Below, piece after piece: positions 22,401 through 29,720 of a stretch of DNA of 64,000 nucleotides (position 1 is its first letter; each line of letters starts with the position of its first letter). The position numbers were made by a program, and so were the translations under genes. The notes beneath the pieces were generated by a model. The model saw only the letters and a program-made list of their open reading frames with translations, made no database searches and was not told the DNA's origin. The stretch is from an uncultured Prevotella sp. (GTDB taxonomy: Bacteria; Bacteroidota; Bacteroidia; Bacteroidales; Bacteroidaceae), in the NCBI GenBank assembly GCA_947164965.1, contig CAMUYR010000005.1:62001-126000 (forward strand), read 5' to 3'.

Positions 22401-23533
22401 AGGTTCCAAGGGAGATAGGCGACGTGGAGCTTATCGCCCAGGATGCCCTTTATGAGCGTATCACCGATACAGACGCTCATGTCTTTACGGGTCAGCAGAA
22501 GCAGGCCTTTACAGCCTATCAGCAGTCCTTTGGTACTGATTTCGACAAGAGTCTATACCTCTCTGAGCGTCTGATGAAAGGGATTCAGGACCGTCTGGCT
22601 GCTGCCGAGGTTCCTGAGAGCCGTGTCAACGATGCCCAGCATGAGTTGGCAGAGTTTTTCCGTGGTGTGGAGCGTGATGTACCTCAGAAGACAGAGGCTG
22701 ATTTTGTGAAGCTTGCCATGCCATATCTCAATGACAGATATGAGTCAGTCTTGATTCCTGCCTCTGTTCCCGTCCACGAGAACCCTTCCGGCAAGTTTGC
22801 CCATCAGATCATCCAGACGCAGGGTTATACCCCGCAGAGTCTGGGTGTTCTCTTCAATGTCAAGTATTTGACCATGCAGGTGCTCTATGACCACCATCAC
22901 ACGATGGAGTCTGGCCATGAGTACCATACTGTCCTGGGGCTGTCTTTCGACCAGCTTACCCCCAAGGAGGTCAACAGTCTCTTTGACTCCCTCCAGGGTG
23001 ACCTTGAAGAGAAGGGCAAGCTGCTTGCTGCCGGTATCACCGAGAGTGAGGATGACAACGAGGAAGTCCTCTTCGATGTTGCTTTCGACCTTCCCCATGA
23101 TGATGAGCAGCAGGAATTGGCAGATAAGCACCAGGTTGAGACTGTCGATGAAGAGAACAATATCTCTTCCTTCAACGACTATGACGATGCCGTTTATTTT
23201 GCAGCCGAGAATCTGGCAGCCCTACAGCAACGTCCTGCCTACGGACAGGACTTACGCGATAAGGACTGTGTTGTCAGTATTGTCATTGAACGTATGAAGG
23301 ATTCCTCAGCCCGTGCCTTCACTCCTGAGCAGGCTCAGACTGTCAGGGATTATGTCGCCCAGAGCAATGACGTCAAGCAGCGTATGGCAGATGTCAATGA
23401 CCTGTACTATTCTGCCGCATCCTCTTCTGAGACGAAGAATATTCCTGACTCATGGAAGGATGATGTCAGGAAGGAGCTGGACGATCTGGCCCTTGGCATT
23501 TTCCGTGACGAGTCACGCGGTATGCACCGTTAA
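19475..23533 (+). CDS. Large polyvalent zincin protein with N-terminal membrane hairpin
   Basis: I chose the ATG at 19475 (MMATIKQG) instead of the upstream GTG at 19454. The product has 1,352 residues. Residues about 22-70 form two hydrophobic segments (LLLAGALTLVSPLLGALVAA and following). A zinc-metalloprotease-like region has IHEYTHVWAEAL near 170, followed by the Y/FSGRHGAQRL segment that also follows the second zincin of the giant protein, so the two share a domain. The remaining 1,000 residues contain LPD-like repeats I cannot name. The protein ends DESRGMHR, sharing the GMHR tail with the giant protein. Membrane anchoring suggests action at the envelope, in donor or recipient (inference). 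It lies in the polyvalent operon upstream of the ArdC-like gene. Confidence 0.8.
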   Translation: MMATIKQGSQPSVSKSNARRRWLMPFGIGGTLLLAGALTLVSPLLGALVAATPLAYLTANKVLLPAWRSVKQQAASLLRPGRSKVPSGDYGNLKVNDGGKTGNGMVDALVDKLRHNGLQVSTDWNAAKDILQQLPEKYEALKRDDAKVYGFVYRGTVFLNPKETGPDVPIHEYTHVWAEALRQRNPQEWQRIVELMKRETAIWNEVVKTYPHLENDDQIADEVLATYSGRHGAQRLAEYCQEGEKPQQVFKNLLAALERFWKDVSLFFKRDVHYNTASDLADRVLSDFLTGINPNKYIDENTVTLNDSVPLASQGSHITNNSNTTMNQRLETLLSTVLPDNGRIELPRPFALDQRPSVGVYDMNARYILRTDDGFRFSDGDYTLPLSRLMDHQVGDLCDVLEEYRQNDTLKASDKENARVDAAVLGIRQLVAEHGRMLDTDVFLQNPVNIGHGMQVVGVSVALSNTRDDAVILKHKERNALHYSDYRYYDGDLQHGTKVVNTLSSRQLAAVSQELLAMAQRHTLVPVNKGYYHNGSQMFAAVDGAYPDRMMTGKLRANPIVSGFSSDSKCMLLTMKDEAVYRGVTDQEQAAFNRAAYQVAQRLINRNCAVKEGDDVVVILDDYSRANLDREEEPLKNAGGDALKSLEVIAKAIDGDAAVIRESDHVVKVRFSDGNAANRFAGDYFQRSQVARSAVSHLALLGGWSDTEKEFVKAYLVEHGGVDKPTREAAAERLFNTSGVDALDVADTRKDSVRNELQGMAQSIPVVTYYFAEAKDKFNEIMAGQQSTEVADYFPLHIGACGIFEETTGDGQRAFVAFDNSNGDNWTEDFKTMKGAELYVGGVLSVDDIRQLERQQFRTFDKPLLIDTIILSKDDVSGSLVKKLPFDEQGELEVKMAFYDGYAEELRQRDGVELSDGDRLKLTYPTIAAVAASQKMQDAIEDFTDRQWRGSTLGEKVYDIALKYGNAGKLYERVTEVPREIGDVELIAQDALYERITDTDAHVFTGQQKQAFTAYQQSFGTDFDKSLYLSERLMKGIQDRLAAAEVPESRVNDAQHELAEFFRGVERDVPQKTEADFVKLAMPYLNDRYESVLIPASVPVHENPSGKFAHQIIQTQGYTPQSLGVLFNVKYLTMQVLYDHHHTMESGHEYHTVLGLSFDQLTPKEVNSLFDSLQGDLEEKGKLLAAGITESEDDNEEVLFDVAFDLPHDDEQQELADKHQVETVDEENNISSFNDYDDAVYFAAENLAALQQRPAYGQDLRDKDCVVSIVIERMKDSSARAFTPEQAQTVRDYVAQSNDVKQRMADVNDLYYSAASSSETKNIPDSWKDDVRKELDDLALGIFRDESRGMHR

Positions 23534-23584
23534 ATGTATATTTCATGGATTCACGAATTTATTCACAATTTAAATAGTTTAATT

Positions 23585-24913
23585 ATGGGACGTTGGCCTA
23601 AGAGAAATGATTCGGGTGCCGGTTCACAGAACCAGGCTTCCGCGCAGGGTCAGACAGGCCGCTGGCATGGCCAGGCAGGCGGTGGCACTGCTGAGGAAAA
23701 GGCTTTTGACCTTTTCGCAGAGATGATGATTAACAAGATTGAGAACGCCAAGGGTGACTGGAAGAAGCCCTGGTTCAGTACGGAGATGCCTTGGCCCAAG
23801 GCCTTGTATGGCAAGCAGTATAACGGCATGAATGCCCTGATGCTGACTTTCCTCAGTGAGGCTCGTGGCTATCAGCTTCCTATCTTCGCCACTCACGAGC
23901 GTATTTTCTCCTTGAATTTCGACAAGGATGAGAAAGGTGAGCGTGTTCCCTTGGTTGACAAGGAAAGCGGCGAGAAGCTGCCTTTCGTCCATGTGCTGAA
24001 GGGTGAGCAGTCCTTCCCTGTGTTCCTTTCCCAGACGAATATCGTCCATAAGGATACCAAGGAGAAGATCTCCTATGCCGACTATGTGAAGCTCTCTGCC
24101 GATGAGCAGGAGAATTACAAGGTCTACCATAACAACAAGGTCTATCTGGTCTTCAATGTCGATCAGACCAATTTGAAGGAGGCTCGACCTGAGATGTACC
24201 AGAAGCTTGTTGATGAGAACCTTCCCAAGAAGCCGGAGGTTGCCGAGGGTGAGAAGTTCTCTTTCGAGCCGTTAGACCAGATGGTCGAGGGAAAGCAGCC
24301 TTGGTTGTGTCCCATCGAGACCAATAGCGGTCAGAAGGCCTGCTACAACAGTGGCACCAACAAGATTTCCGTTCCTGAGAAAGCTCTTTTCGAGCAGGGT
24401 GAGGAGTTCTACGGAACCCTTCTGCATGAGATGGCGCACTCTACGGGTCACGAGAGTGTCCTGAACCGTTTGAAGCCAGCCGCTTTCGGTAGTCCTGAGT
24501 ACGCCCGTGAGGAGCTGGTCGCCGAGATGTCCGCTGCCCTCTCCTGTCATCGTTATGGTATTTCCAAGACACCGGACAGCCGTATTGAAGAAAATTCCGC
24601 TCTTTATCTGAAGGACTGGCTTTCTGCCCTGAAGGAGGATCCTAAGTATATCAAGACGGTGCTTAGTGATGTCCGTGCCGCTACAGGCCGTATCAATGTC
24701 ATGGTTGACAATGCCTTAGAGGTCATCAATAAGGAGTCTGCCAAGCTCGACTTGCGTGATGATGATGACAATACCATCCAATATGATGATGATGGCAATG
24801 CCATCAATGTCGATGACGGTCATTATGCCGCCGATAAGAAGCAAGGCGAGGATGAGGGTAACGGCAAGAAGGAGGACTCCCATGAGGAGCACCGTCCCCA
24901 TCGTGGCCGTTAG
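23585..24913 (+). CDS. ArdC-like antirestriction protein
   Basis: The ATG at 23585 (MGRWPKRND) is preferred over the longer ORF start at 23534. The 442-residue product has the two-part ArdC layout: an N-terminal ssDNA-binding-like domain (residues about 30-220, with YNGMNALML and VFNVDQTNL) and a C-terminal metallopeptidase domain with LLHEMAHSTGH near 279, giving the HExxH zinc-binding pair and third ligand. In characterised ArdC proteins this family protects incoming plasmid ssDNA from restriction and acts early in the recipient. The last gene of the rightward operon, it is followed by a terminator. The acidic C-terminal tail ends in an Arg/His-rich stretch (EEHRPHRGR), similar in charge to other candidate transferred proteins here. 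Confidence 0.88.
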   Translation: MGRWPKRNDSGAGSQNQASAQGQTGRWHGQAGGGTAEEKAFDLFAEMMINKIENAKGDWKKPWFSTEMPWPKALYGKQYNGMNALMLTFLSEARGYQLPIFATHERIFSLNFDKDEKGERVPLVDKESGEKLPFVHVLKGEQSFPVFLSQTNIVHKDTKEKISYADYVKLSADEQENYKVYHNNKVYLVFNVDQTNLKEARPEMYQKLVDENLPKKPEVAEGEKFSFEPLDQMVEGKQPWLCPIETNSGQKACYNSGTNKISVPEKALFEQGEEFYGTLLHEMAHSTGHESVLNRLKPAAFGSPEYAREELVAEMSAALSCHRYGISKTPDSRIEENSALYLKDWLSALKEDPKYIKTVLSDVRAATGRINVMVDNALEVINKESAKLDLRDDDDNTIQYDDDGNAINVDDGHYAADKKQGEDEGNGKKEDSHEEHRPHRGR

Positions 24914-24931
24914 TCCTTTTCATGGCATCAT

Positions 24932-24971
24932 AAAAAAAGCCATCCTATCTCTCACAGACGGGATGGTTTTT
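24932..24971. terminator. Bidirectional rho-independent terminator
   Basis: CCATCC (24940-24945) pairs with GGATGG (24961-24966). An A-run lies on the left and a T-run on the right, so it can terminate both the rightward polyvalent operon and the leftward genes converging from 25303. Confidence 0.75.
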
Positions 24972-25069
24972 CCATTTACTAACTACTAACCATTAATGTA
25001 ATCTAACCATTAAATAATAATAACTGTTTAAGTCTTATGAAAAAGTATATATTAACGTATTATTTTTCC

Positions 25070-25303
25070 TTAGTCCAGGAGTTCGGTGTGCATCTCAATC
25101 TCTTTGTTGAGCTGGTATTCCACGAACTGCTGAGCTGCTTTCTCGTCCTTATTCAGACCTCGTTCGCTACAGAACGATATGAAAGCATCACGGCGCTCTT
25201 CCGAATGGTGGAATACATATGTCAGATGGTCTATCTCCCCTTTGTGGAGCATTTCCTGCAGTGTTTCTTCGCTATGGTAGCCTTCCAAAACCCTCTTTTC
25301 CAT
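25070..25303 (-). CDS. Small hypothetical protein
   Basis: The 77-residue ORF starts at ATG 25303 (MEKRVLEGYHSEETLQ); the track start at 25312 is a GTG nine bases upstream. It is charged, predicted helical, and has no signal peptide or recognised motif. It begins 19 nt after the stop of the DUF4099-like gene and probably shares its transcript, ending in the shared terminator at 24932-24971. I do not recognise a family. Confidence 0.6.
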   Translation of the reverse strand: MEKRVLEGYHSEETLQEMLHKGEIDHLTYVFHHSEERRDAFISFCSERGLNKDEKAAQQFVEYQLNKEIEMHTELLD

Positions 25304-25322
25304 ACTCTTCACTTATTTAGGG

Positions 25323-26090
25323 TTATACGTGCATCTGTCTCATAGCCTGTCCTGCGGCGTTCTGCTGTCCCTGGCGGCGCATCTCCGCTTGCATCTCAGG
25401 CGTGAAGTCCTTCTCTGCGACATATGTCATGCTGCCGTTGTCGTCGGTTTTCCAGCAGCCGTATATGCCGAAATTGTATTCAGGTAGCTGGTCTGCCTTA
25501 GCCTCGCGCTGCCATGCTATCGCGTCGCCGTCGGCTGCCCTCAGTCCTGTGATGGCCTGCAGGTCAACACCCAGCGAGGTGATGTTGCCGCGTTCGTCAG
25601 CCAGTTGGATGATCTTACCTTTGGTAATGTCATCCGTCTGCTTGCTGCTGATGGAGAAGTCGCGCTCTATCAGTCCGATGTTATGTCTGATGACCCCTAC
25701 GGGTACTGACATGACTTGTGAGATGGTATCATCGTACTGAACGTAGCAGTCGCCCTTGCCTTCTATCTCTGTCACGATAACCTTGCCGCCGAGCAATGCC
25801 CGTTGCTGGTTCTCGCTGAAGGCTGACAAGTCATGGGTTTCCCATTTCGGTGACAGTGCCACGTCTACGGTGCCGTCATCCAGGCGTACCAGTGCAATAC
25901 GAGCTTCTGACATCACTTTTTCGCCGTCCTGGTTGACGGTGACGATAGGCAGTATCGGTGACTCTCTCGAAGACAGCATGCGCGTCAAGACCACCGATGG
26001 AAGGTCATCGATCATTTCCTGAGTCAGTCCGAACTGAGCCAGTTTTGCATAGGGCATCTCGCCCTCTTTGAATCTTTCAAAGCTTATCAT
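25323..26090 (-). CDS. DUF4099/DUF3945-like mobile-element protein
   Basis: The start at ATG 26090 (MISFERFKEGEMPYAKL) is preferred; the track begins 42 nt further upstream. The N-terminus shows the DUF4099 pattern (F-E-x-x-PY-x-x-L-x-x-x-G-L-T) common in Bacteroidota conjugative elements, usually with DUF3945 or topoisomerase-like partners. The C-terminal half (EYNFGIYGCWKTDDNG) is unrecognised. The biochemical role of the family is not established. A TAACTTTG promoter lies upstream (26140-26147), and the repeated operator-like motif lies just beyond it, so regulation shared with the conjugation operons is likely. Confidence 0.65.
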   Translation of the reverse strand: MISFERFKEGEMPYAKLAQFGLTQEMIDDLPSVVLTRMLSSRESPILPIVTVNQDGEKVMSEARIALVRLDDGTVDVALSPKWETHDLSAFSENQQRALLGGKVIVTEIEGKGDCYVQYDDTISQVMSVPVGVIRHNIGLIERDFSISSKQTDDITKGKIIQLADERGNITSLGVDLQAITGLRAADGDAIAWQREAKADQLPEYNFGIYGCWKTDDNGSMTYVAEKDFTPEMQAEMRRQGQQNAAGQAMRQMHV

Positions 26091-26139
26091 AATACCTTGT
26101 TTTATGTTTATTGTTTTAAATTTCACTGGCAAAGGTCGG

Positions 26140-26147
26140 CAAAGTTA
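26140..26147 (-). promoter_or_regulatory. -7 promoter box for the 26090 gene
   Basis: The minus strand reads TAACTTTG, an exact match to the Bacteroidota -7 consensus TAnnTTTG, 50 nt upstream of the chosen start. Confidence 0.6.
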
Positions 26148-26168
26148 CCGAGAAAGGCAAAATTTGAT

Positions 26169-26202
26169 AAAACTTTGTCTTGATTTAACACATTTACGAT
26201 TT
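26169..26202 (-). repeat. Operator-like intergenic repeat, copy A
   Basis: First of four copies of a conserved core (AACTTTGTCTTGATTTAAC plus CATTTACGATTT), here between divergent genes. A near-inverted copy of its TCTTGATTTAAC part lies at about 26214-26230 (GTTAAATCAAGA), close to the rightward promoter, so both divergent promoters could be controlled. Confidence 0.6.
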
Positions 26203-26270
26203 CTATCGTCTTAAAAGCGTTAAATCAAGAGGAAAAAACACTGATTTTTTGTGCTCTGAAATAATGGGAT

Positions 26271-26278
26271 TATTTTTG
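26271..26278 (+). promoter_or_regulatory. -7 promoter box for the secreted M23 gene
   Basis: TATTTTTG matches TAnnTTTG and lies 23 nt upstream of the ATG at 26302. A TTTG at about 26248 is suitably placed as a -33 element. Confidence 0.6.
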
Positions 26279-26301
26279 CGGAAATCATAAGAAAAAAGAG
26301 C

Positions 26302-27318
26302 ATGAATTATAGTAGAATTTTATCAGTTTTATGGATGACGGTCTTTTCAATGACCGTTTTCGGGGCACCCGATGGTGATGAGTCGAAGGACAAAGAGTAT
26401 TGGATAAACCGCTATTCCAGCGTGAGCTATCCTGTGAAGAATCTGAATGTCAGTTCCACCTTCGGCATGCGCAAGGATCCTTTCACCAAGAAGCAGGCCA
26501 ACCATAACGGGTTGGACCTGAAGGCAAACTATGAGGATGTCTATTCGATGTTTGACGGTATTGTAGAAAAGGTAGGAAGTGATCCTCGTTCCGGCAATTA
26601 CCTCACGATGCGCTATGGCGCATTTACCGTGAGCTATTGTCACCTCTCGAAGAAATACGTGAACCGTGGTGATACGGTGTGGGCAGGCGATCCTATTGCT
26701 GTCAGCGGCAATACCGGACGTTCTACCGGTCCCCATCTTCACTTGACCGTGAAGAAAGACGGGAAGGTGACCAATCCCCACACCTTATTATTATATATCA
26801 AGAAGGTGAAGCAGGAATGCCTTGCCGCCCTTGGTGGTGAGAAAGATGTGTCGGAGCCATGGAGCTGTAACGACTTTATATCCCGTTATGCTGCCATGGC
26901 CATGGATCACCAGAAGCGGTATGGCATCCCGGCATCAGTTACACTTGCCCAGATGGCCTTGGAGTCGGATTGGGGCCATTCTGAACTGGCCACCAACGGA
27001 AATAACTATTTCGGTATCAAAGCCACCAGGAAATGGGTTGCAGACGGCAAGCCCTACAGCTTGCATGATGATGAGAAGCGTAATGAGAAGTTCTGTAATT
27101 ACGCTACTGTCGAGGAAAGTGTCGAGCATCATTCCAAGCTGCTTACCAGCAAGCGCTACCAGCGTTTCTGCTCTTATCCGTCCACGGACTACCATAACTG
27201 GCTCAGGGGCATCATCAAGGCCGGCTATGCCAGTGCCAACAACTATGTGGCAAGTTGTGAGAAGATTATCAAGAAATATAATCTCCACAAGTATGATATT
27301 ATAGCCAACAGGCTATAA
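26302..27318 (+). CDS. Secreted M23-glucosaminidase, likely conjugation wall hydrolase
   Basis: The 338-residue protein begins with a signal peptide (SVLWMTVFSMTVFGAP). It has an M23/LytM endopeptidase domain with HNGLD near 67 and HLHL near 147, then a glucosaminidase domain (residues about 190-330; GIPASVTLAQMALESDWG, GNNYFGIKA). Such enzymes locally open peptidoglycan for envelope-spanning secretion machines, the VirB1-type role in conjugation. It shares both domains with the 525-residue protein at 17171, but the order is reversed and it has an export signal. It has its own promoter and operator-like repeat, and heads a short rightward operon. Confidence 0.85.
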   Translation: MNYSRILSVLWMTVFSMTVFGAPDGDESKDKEYWINRYSSVSYPVKNLNVSSTFGMRKDPFTKKQANHNGLDLKANYEDVYSMFDGIVEKVGSDPRSGNYLTMRYGAFTVSYCHLSKKYVNRGDTVWAGDPIAVSGNTGRSTGPHLHLTVKKDGKVTNPHTLLLYIKKVKQECLAALGGEKDVSEPWSCNDFISRYAAMAMDHQKRYGIPASVTLAQMALESDWGHSELATNGNNYFGIKATRKWVADGKPYSLHDDEKRNEKFCNYATVEESVEHHSKLLTSKRYQRFCSYPSTDYHNWLRGIIKAGYASANNYVASCEKIIKKYNLHKYDIIANRL

Positions 27319-27345
27319 CGTAGGATTATTATTTATCAGCATGAT

Positions 27346-27867
27346 ATGAATACTATTATGAACAGAGATCAGATTATAAGGGAGAATTTCTGGAACCGTT
27401 TCCTTTACGGTGACGCCATTGAGCGTCAGCGTGGCGAGGTCGCCCGACTGGAGAAGCTTGTCGCTGTGTCGGAAAAGATATTGAAGAGCCTCGCAGACTG
27501 TAAGAGTCTGCTGGGCCTGCTTGCCATCCATAAGGATCTATGGGGCAGCGGTTTTCAGAATGAGAACCTTGGCCCCAATGAGTATGGAATGTTCCGGACG
27601 AAGGATATTGCCACCATGTCGCCTGAAGAGGTTTACCTTGGTAACGTTTTCGGTTTATGGACTTTCACCATTCCAGAATGGGAAGAGAAAGGTCATCAGT
27701 GGTTTGGACATAATTACTTCGGCATCCCTTCTACCACCACCAACTATGAGGTTGTCCTTAACCAGTACAAGTGTCTCTTGAAAAAGAATGTCGAAAGCAT
27801 CACGAGTGATGCCAGAGACTTCCTGTATAACTATTATCAGATAAACCCTAAATCCAGACAGCTATGA
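27346..27867 (+). CDS. Hypothetical protein, 173 residues
   Basis: Starts 27 nt after the M23-glucosaminidase and probably shares its transcript. Residues about 30-60 form a charged amphipathic helix (RGEVARLEKLVAVSEKILKS). The rest has aromatic-rich stretches (GLWTFTIPEWEEKGHQWFG). No signal peptide, membrane segment or known motif was seen. Its stop overlaps the next small ORF by four bases (ATGA), indicating translational coupling. An alternative start at 27358 is possible. Confidence 0.65.
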   Translation: MNTIMNRDQIIRENFWNRFLYGDAIERQRGEVARLEKLVAVSEKILKSLADCKSLLGLLAIHKDLWGSGFQNENLGPNEYGMFRTKDIATMSPEEVYLGNVFGLWTFTIPEWEEKGHQWFGHNYFGIPSTTTNYEVVLNQYKCLLKKNVESITSDARDFLYNYYQINPKSRQL

Positions 27868-27965
27868 AGACGGTCTTGATTATTTTCGTTCTACTACTGA
27901 TAGGATTTTTCTCCATCTGCAGTGCCTTTATGGAAAAAGGCGAGTATATCTCAGGGGATATGTAG
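27864..27965 (+). CDS. 33-residue signal-peptide-like ORF
   Basis: Begins at the ATGA overlap with the preceding gene. It encodes a hydrophobic N-terminus (VLIIFVLLLIGFFSICSAF) then MEKGEYISGDM and a TAG stop. It overlaps the next ORF, which is in the +1 frame and lacks a signal peptide. It is either a small membrane peptide or the 5' part of a frameshifted gene whose body is 27922-28320. Confidence 0.4.
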   Translation: MKTVLIIFVLLLIGFFSICSAFMEKGEYISGDM

Positions 27966-28320
27966 TTTTGGTCTTATCGCTTTTGTTTCTATGAATAGAA
28001 ACGGTATCTTAACCACCAGGGAGGAGGTTGCCGCCTCTCATGCCTCAGAGTATCTGTTCCCTACTGAGGATATGACTTTCAAGGGAACACTTGACTCCAG
28101 GAGCTGGGGTAAGAAAAACTGCCTGGTCTGTAACTTCACTGCAGAGAACGGCATGAAGGTTAAGCTGATAGCCTATTTACGCAAAGAGGCTACAGGTAAC
28201 ACCTATAGCCCCAAGAAATGTGCGTTCAATTTCGCCGACGAGTGGGTAGAAGGCCTGTCCTTTGTCTGCACCGTCAGGATGAACGGCAATGGCCGTCATG
28301 TGTGGGTATCAGCGGAATGA
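27922..28320 (+). CDS. Hypothetical protein, possibly frameshifted
   Basis: The listed start is a GTG; the first ATG is 27991 (MNRNGILTTREEV), giving 109 residues. The body looks like a small beta-rich domain with two Cys (NCLVCNF) and the ending RMNGNGRHVWVSAE. Overlap with the signal-peptide ORF in another frame suggests the natural product was an exported protein now split by a frameshift, or two coupled products. It ends two bases before the convergent 201-residue gene. Family unknown. Confidence 0.5.
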   Translation: MPLWKKASISQGICSFGLIAFVSMNRNGILTTREEVAASHASEYLFPTEDMTFKGTLDSRSWGKKNCLVCNFTAENGMKVKLIAYLRKEATGNTYSPKKCAFNFADEWVEGLSFVCTVRMNGNGRHVWVSAE

Positions 28321-28322
28321 CC

Positions 28323-28928
28323 TTATTTCAGTCCGTTGGCGTTCTTATAGTCCTCCATGTCTGCCTCACTCCGGAAGTTCAGTCCGTTATAATAATATTG
28401 ATTACTTGACGTGCTCGGCGAGAGCATATTGTTAAGGATCCTTGCCACCAGTGCGGCATACAGTAGTTGTTCAGCCTGAAGCTGTGCTTTCTTCTGCTGG
28501 GCCTGTTTCTGTTTGATGGCAGCTTTCTTGCTGTCTTCCTTCGCTTTCCATACATTATATTTTCTGATAAGGTCATCAAGGAATCCCCGGCCTATCCTCA
28601 GTACGGTTGATGAAGTTTCACCTGCTGTCTTCTCTTTCACGAAGAGGTCTATGATGCCTGGCATCTTCGCCTCGTAATTCTCATAGATAAGTGTCGTGAT
28701 ATCCTTTTTGGCCTCTCCTGAAAAGGAAAGGTCAATGTTCGTATGATAGTTCCAGACTTCCAGCGTGATACTGTTCTCTCTAATCTCCAGTCCACAATAC
28801 TCTACCGACGGTGTCAGTTTAGAGATATCATACTTTCCGTATTTTGTCGGCGCCTGGGCATGACAGTTGGCAAATGCCAGAACTAATGCTATCGCCATCA
28901 GATAGCGTTTATAAGGTTTTCTGTTCAT
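28323..28928 (-). CDS. Secreted hypothetical protein with coiled coil
   Basis: The 201-residue protein begins MNRKPYKRYLMAIALVLAFA, a signal peptide ending near CHAQA. A beta-rich domain follows (residues about 30-110). A strong Lys/Gln coiled coil then runs over about 130-155 (KKAAIKQKQAQQKKAQLQAE), ending with a Tyr/Asn-rich tail. Probably periplasmic. The TACATTTG promoter at 28990-28997 gives it its own transcription start. Located downstream of the conjugation block, but no specific role can be assigned. Confidence 0.65.
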   Translation of the reverse strand: MNRKPYKRYLMAIALVLAFANCHAQAPTKYGKYDISKLTPSVEYCGLEIRENSITLEVWNYHTNIDLSFSGEAKKDITTLIYENYEAKMPGIIDLFVKEKTAGETSSTVLRIGRGFLDDLIRKYNVWKAKEDSKKAAIKQKQAQQKKAQLQAEQLLYAALVARILNNMLSPSTSSNQYYYNGLNFRSEADMEDYKNANGLK

Positions 28929-28989
28929 ATTCTGCTTTAATTTTATTGTTATTATTACAAAAATTTAGATTACAACCAATTATTTTGTG

Positions 28990-28997
28990 CAAATGTA
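28990..28997 (-). promoter_or_regulatory. -7 promoter box for the 28928 gene
   Basis: The minus strand reads TACATTTG (TAnnTTTG), about 62 nt upstream of the ATG at 28928. The -33 region is weak. Confidence 0.5.
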
Positions 28998-29024
28998 CGT
29001 ATTTATTTTGATAACATCAAATTA

Positions 29025-29435
29025 TTAAGGGAATATTGTTGTTCTTTTAATCTTTTTTCTTTTATCTATCGGCTGGTTCATCATCAGCAACATGGTCTGA
29101 GAGTCCAACGTTTGCTGATAAGAAGGATCTTCTATTTCCGAATTTACTAATGAATTTTCTATTCGTGTTCTCATATCTCTATAATATTCTTCACCATCCT
29201 CAATACTCTGAGGAATGTCCTCGATTATTTCAGGAACTTCAATTTCTTCCATCTCTTCCTGAATTATATCAATTTCACAATCATTGACAACGACTGGTTT
29301 AAACCCAAACGCCTTTTCTTCTGAATATTCATCCACAAAAAGTGTGCCTCTTTGATACGATCCAACTATCAAAACAGTATAATAGGTGGCAAATATTACC
29401 ACCAATATAATTAAATAAATAGTATATGTTGTCAT
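29025..29435 (-). CDS. Single-pass membrane hypothetical protein
   Basis: The 136-residue protein has an N-terminal transmembrane segment (TIYLIILVVIFATYYTVLIVG, about residues 4-24) and then a very acidic cytoplasmic-like region (EEMEEIEVPEIIEDIPQSIE). It starts 6 nt after the 92-residue membrane gene and shares its low-GC composition, unlike the conjugation genes to the right. Probably the last gene of the leftward operon. Not recognised. Confidence 0.6.
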   Translation of the reverse strand: MTTYTIYLIILVVIFATYYTVLIVGSYQRGTLFVDEYSEEKAFGFKPVVVNDCEIDIIQEEMEEIEVPEIIEDIPQSIEDGEEYYRDMRTRIENSLVNSEIEDPSYQQTLDSQTMLLMMNQPIDKRKKIKRTTIFP

Positions 29436-29441
29436 AAGCTG

Positions 29442-29720
29442 TTATTTTGAATTGATACTATCTATAGGTTCTGAATAGACCTTTATTGCCCCTTTGGTAA
29501 AAATATCCCCGAAAAAGTTTCCGGCATTACCCAACCAGACCTTAATATCCTCGAAACCGTCCTTGTTACTATCAATACACTCTTTTTCTGGTATATCCTT
29601 TTTTAAGTTTTTGCTTTTATTTTCGCAAAAGTTAATAAGGAAATACCCCATCACCGCCAGATAAAGAAAAAGCAGTGCCGGGAAAATAAATTTCGGCTGT
29701 TTAAAATTTATCTTTTTCAT
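29442..29720 (-). CDS. Small membrane protein, TraM-like N-terminus
   Basis: A 92-residue protein beginning MKKINFKQPKFIFPALLFLY with one transmembrane helix. The start resembles the N-terminus of Bacteroidota conjugative TraM proteins (basic, KQPK then a hydrophobic segment), but most of TraM is missing, so it could be a truncated derivative or an unrelated anchor. The start overlaps the end of the coupling-protein paralogue by four bases, indicating coupling. Confidence 0.5.
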   Translation of the reverse strand: MKKINFKQPKFIFPALLFLYLAVMGYFLINFCENKSKNLKKDIPEKECIDSNKDGFEDIKVWLGNAGNFFGDIFTKGAIKVYSEPIDSINSK

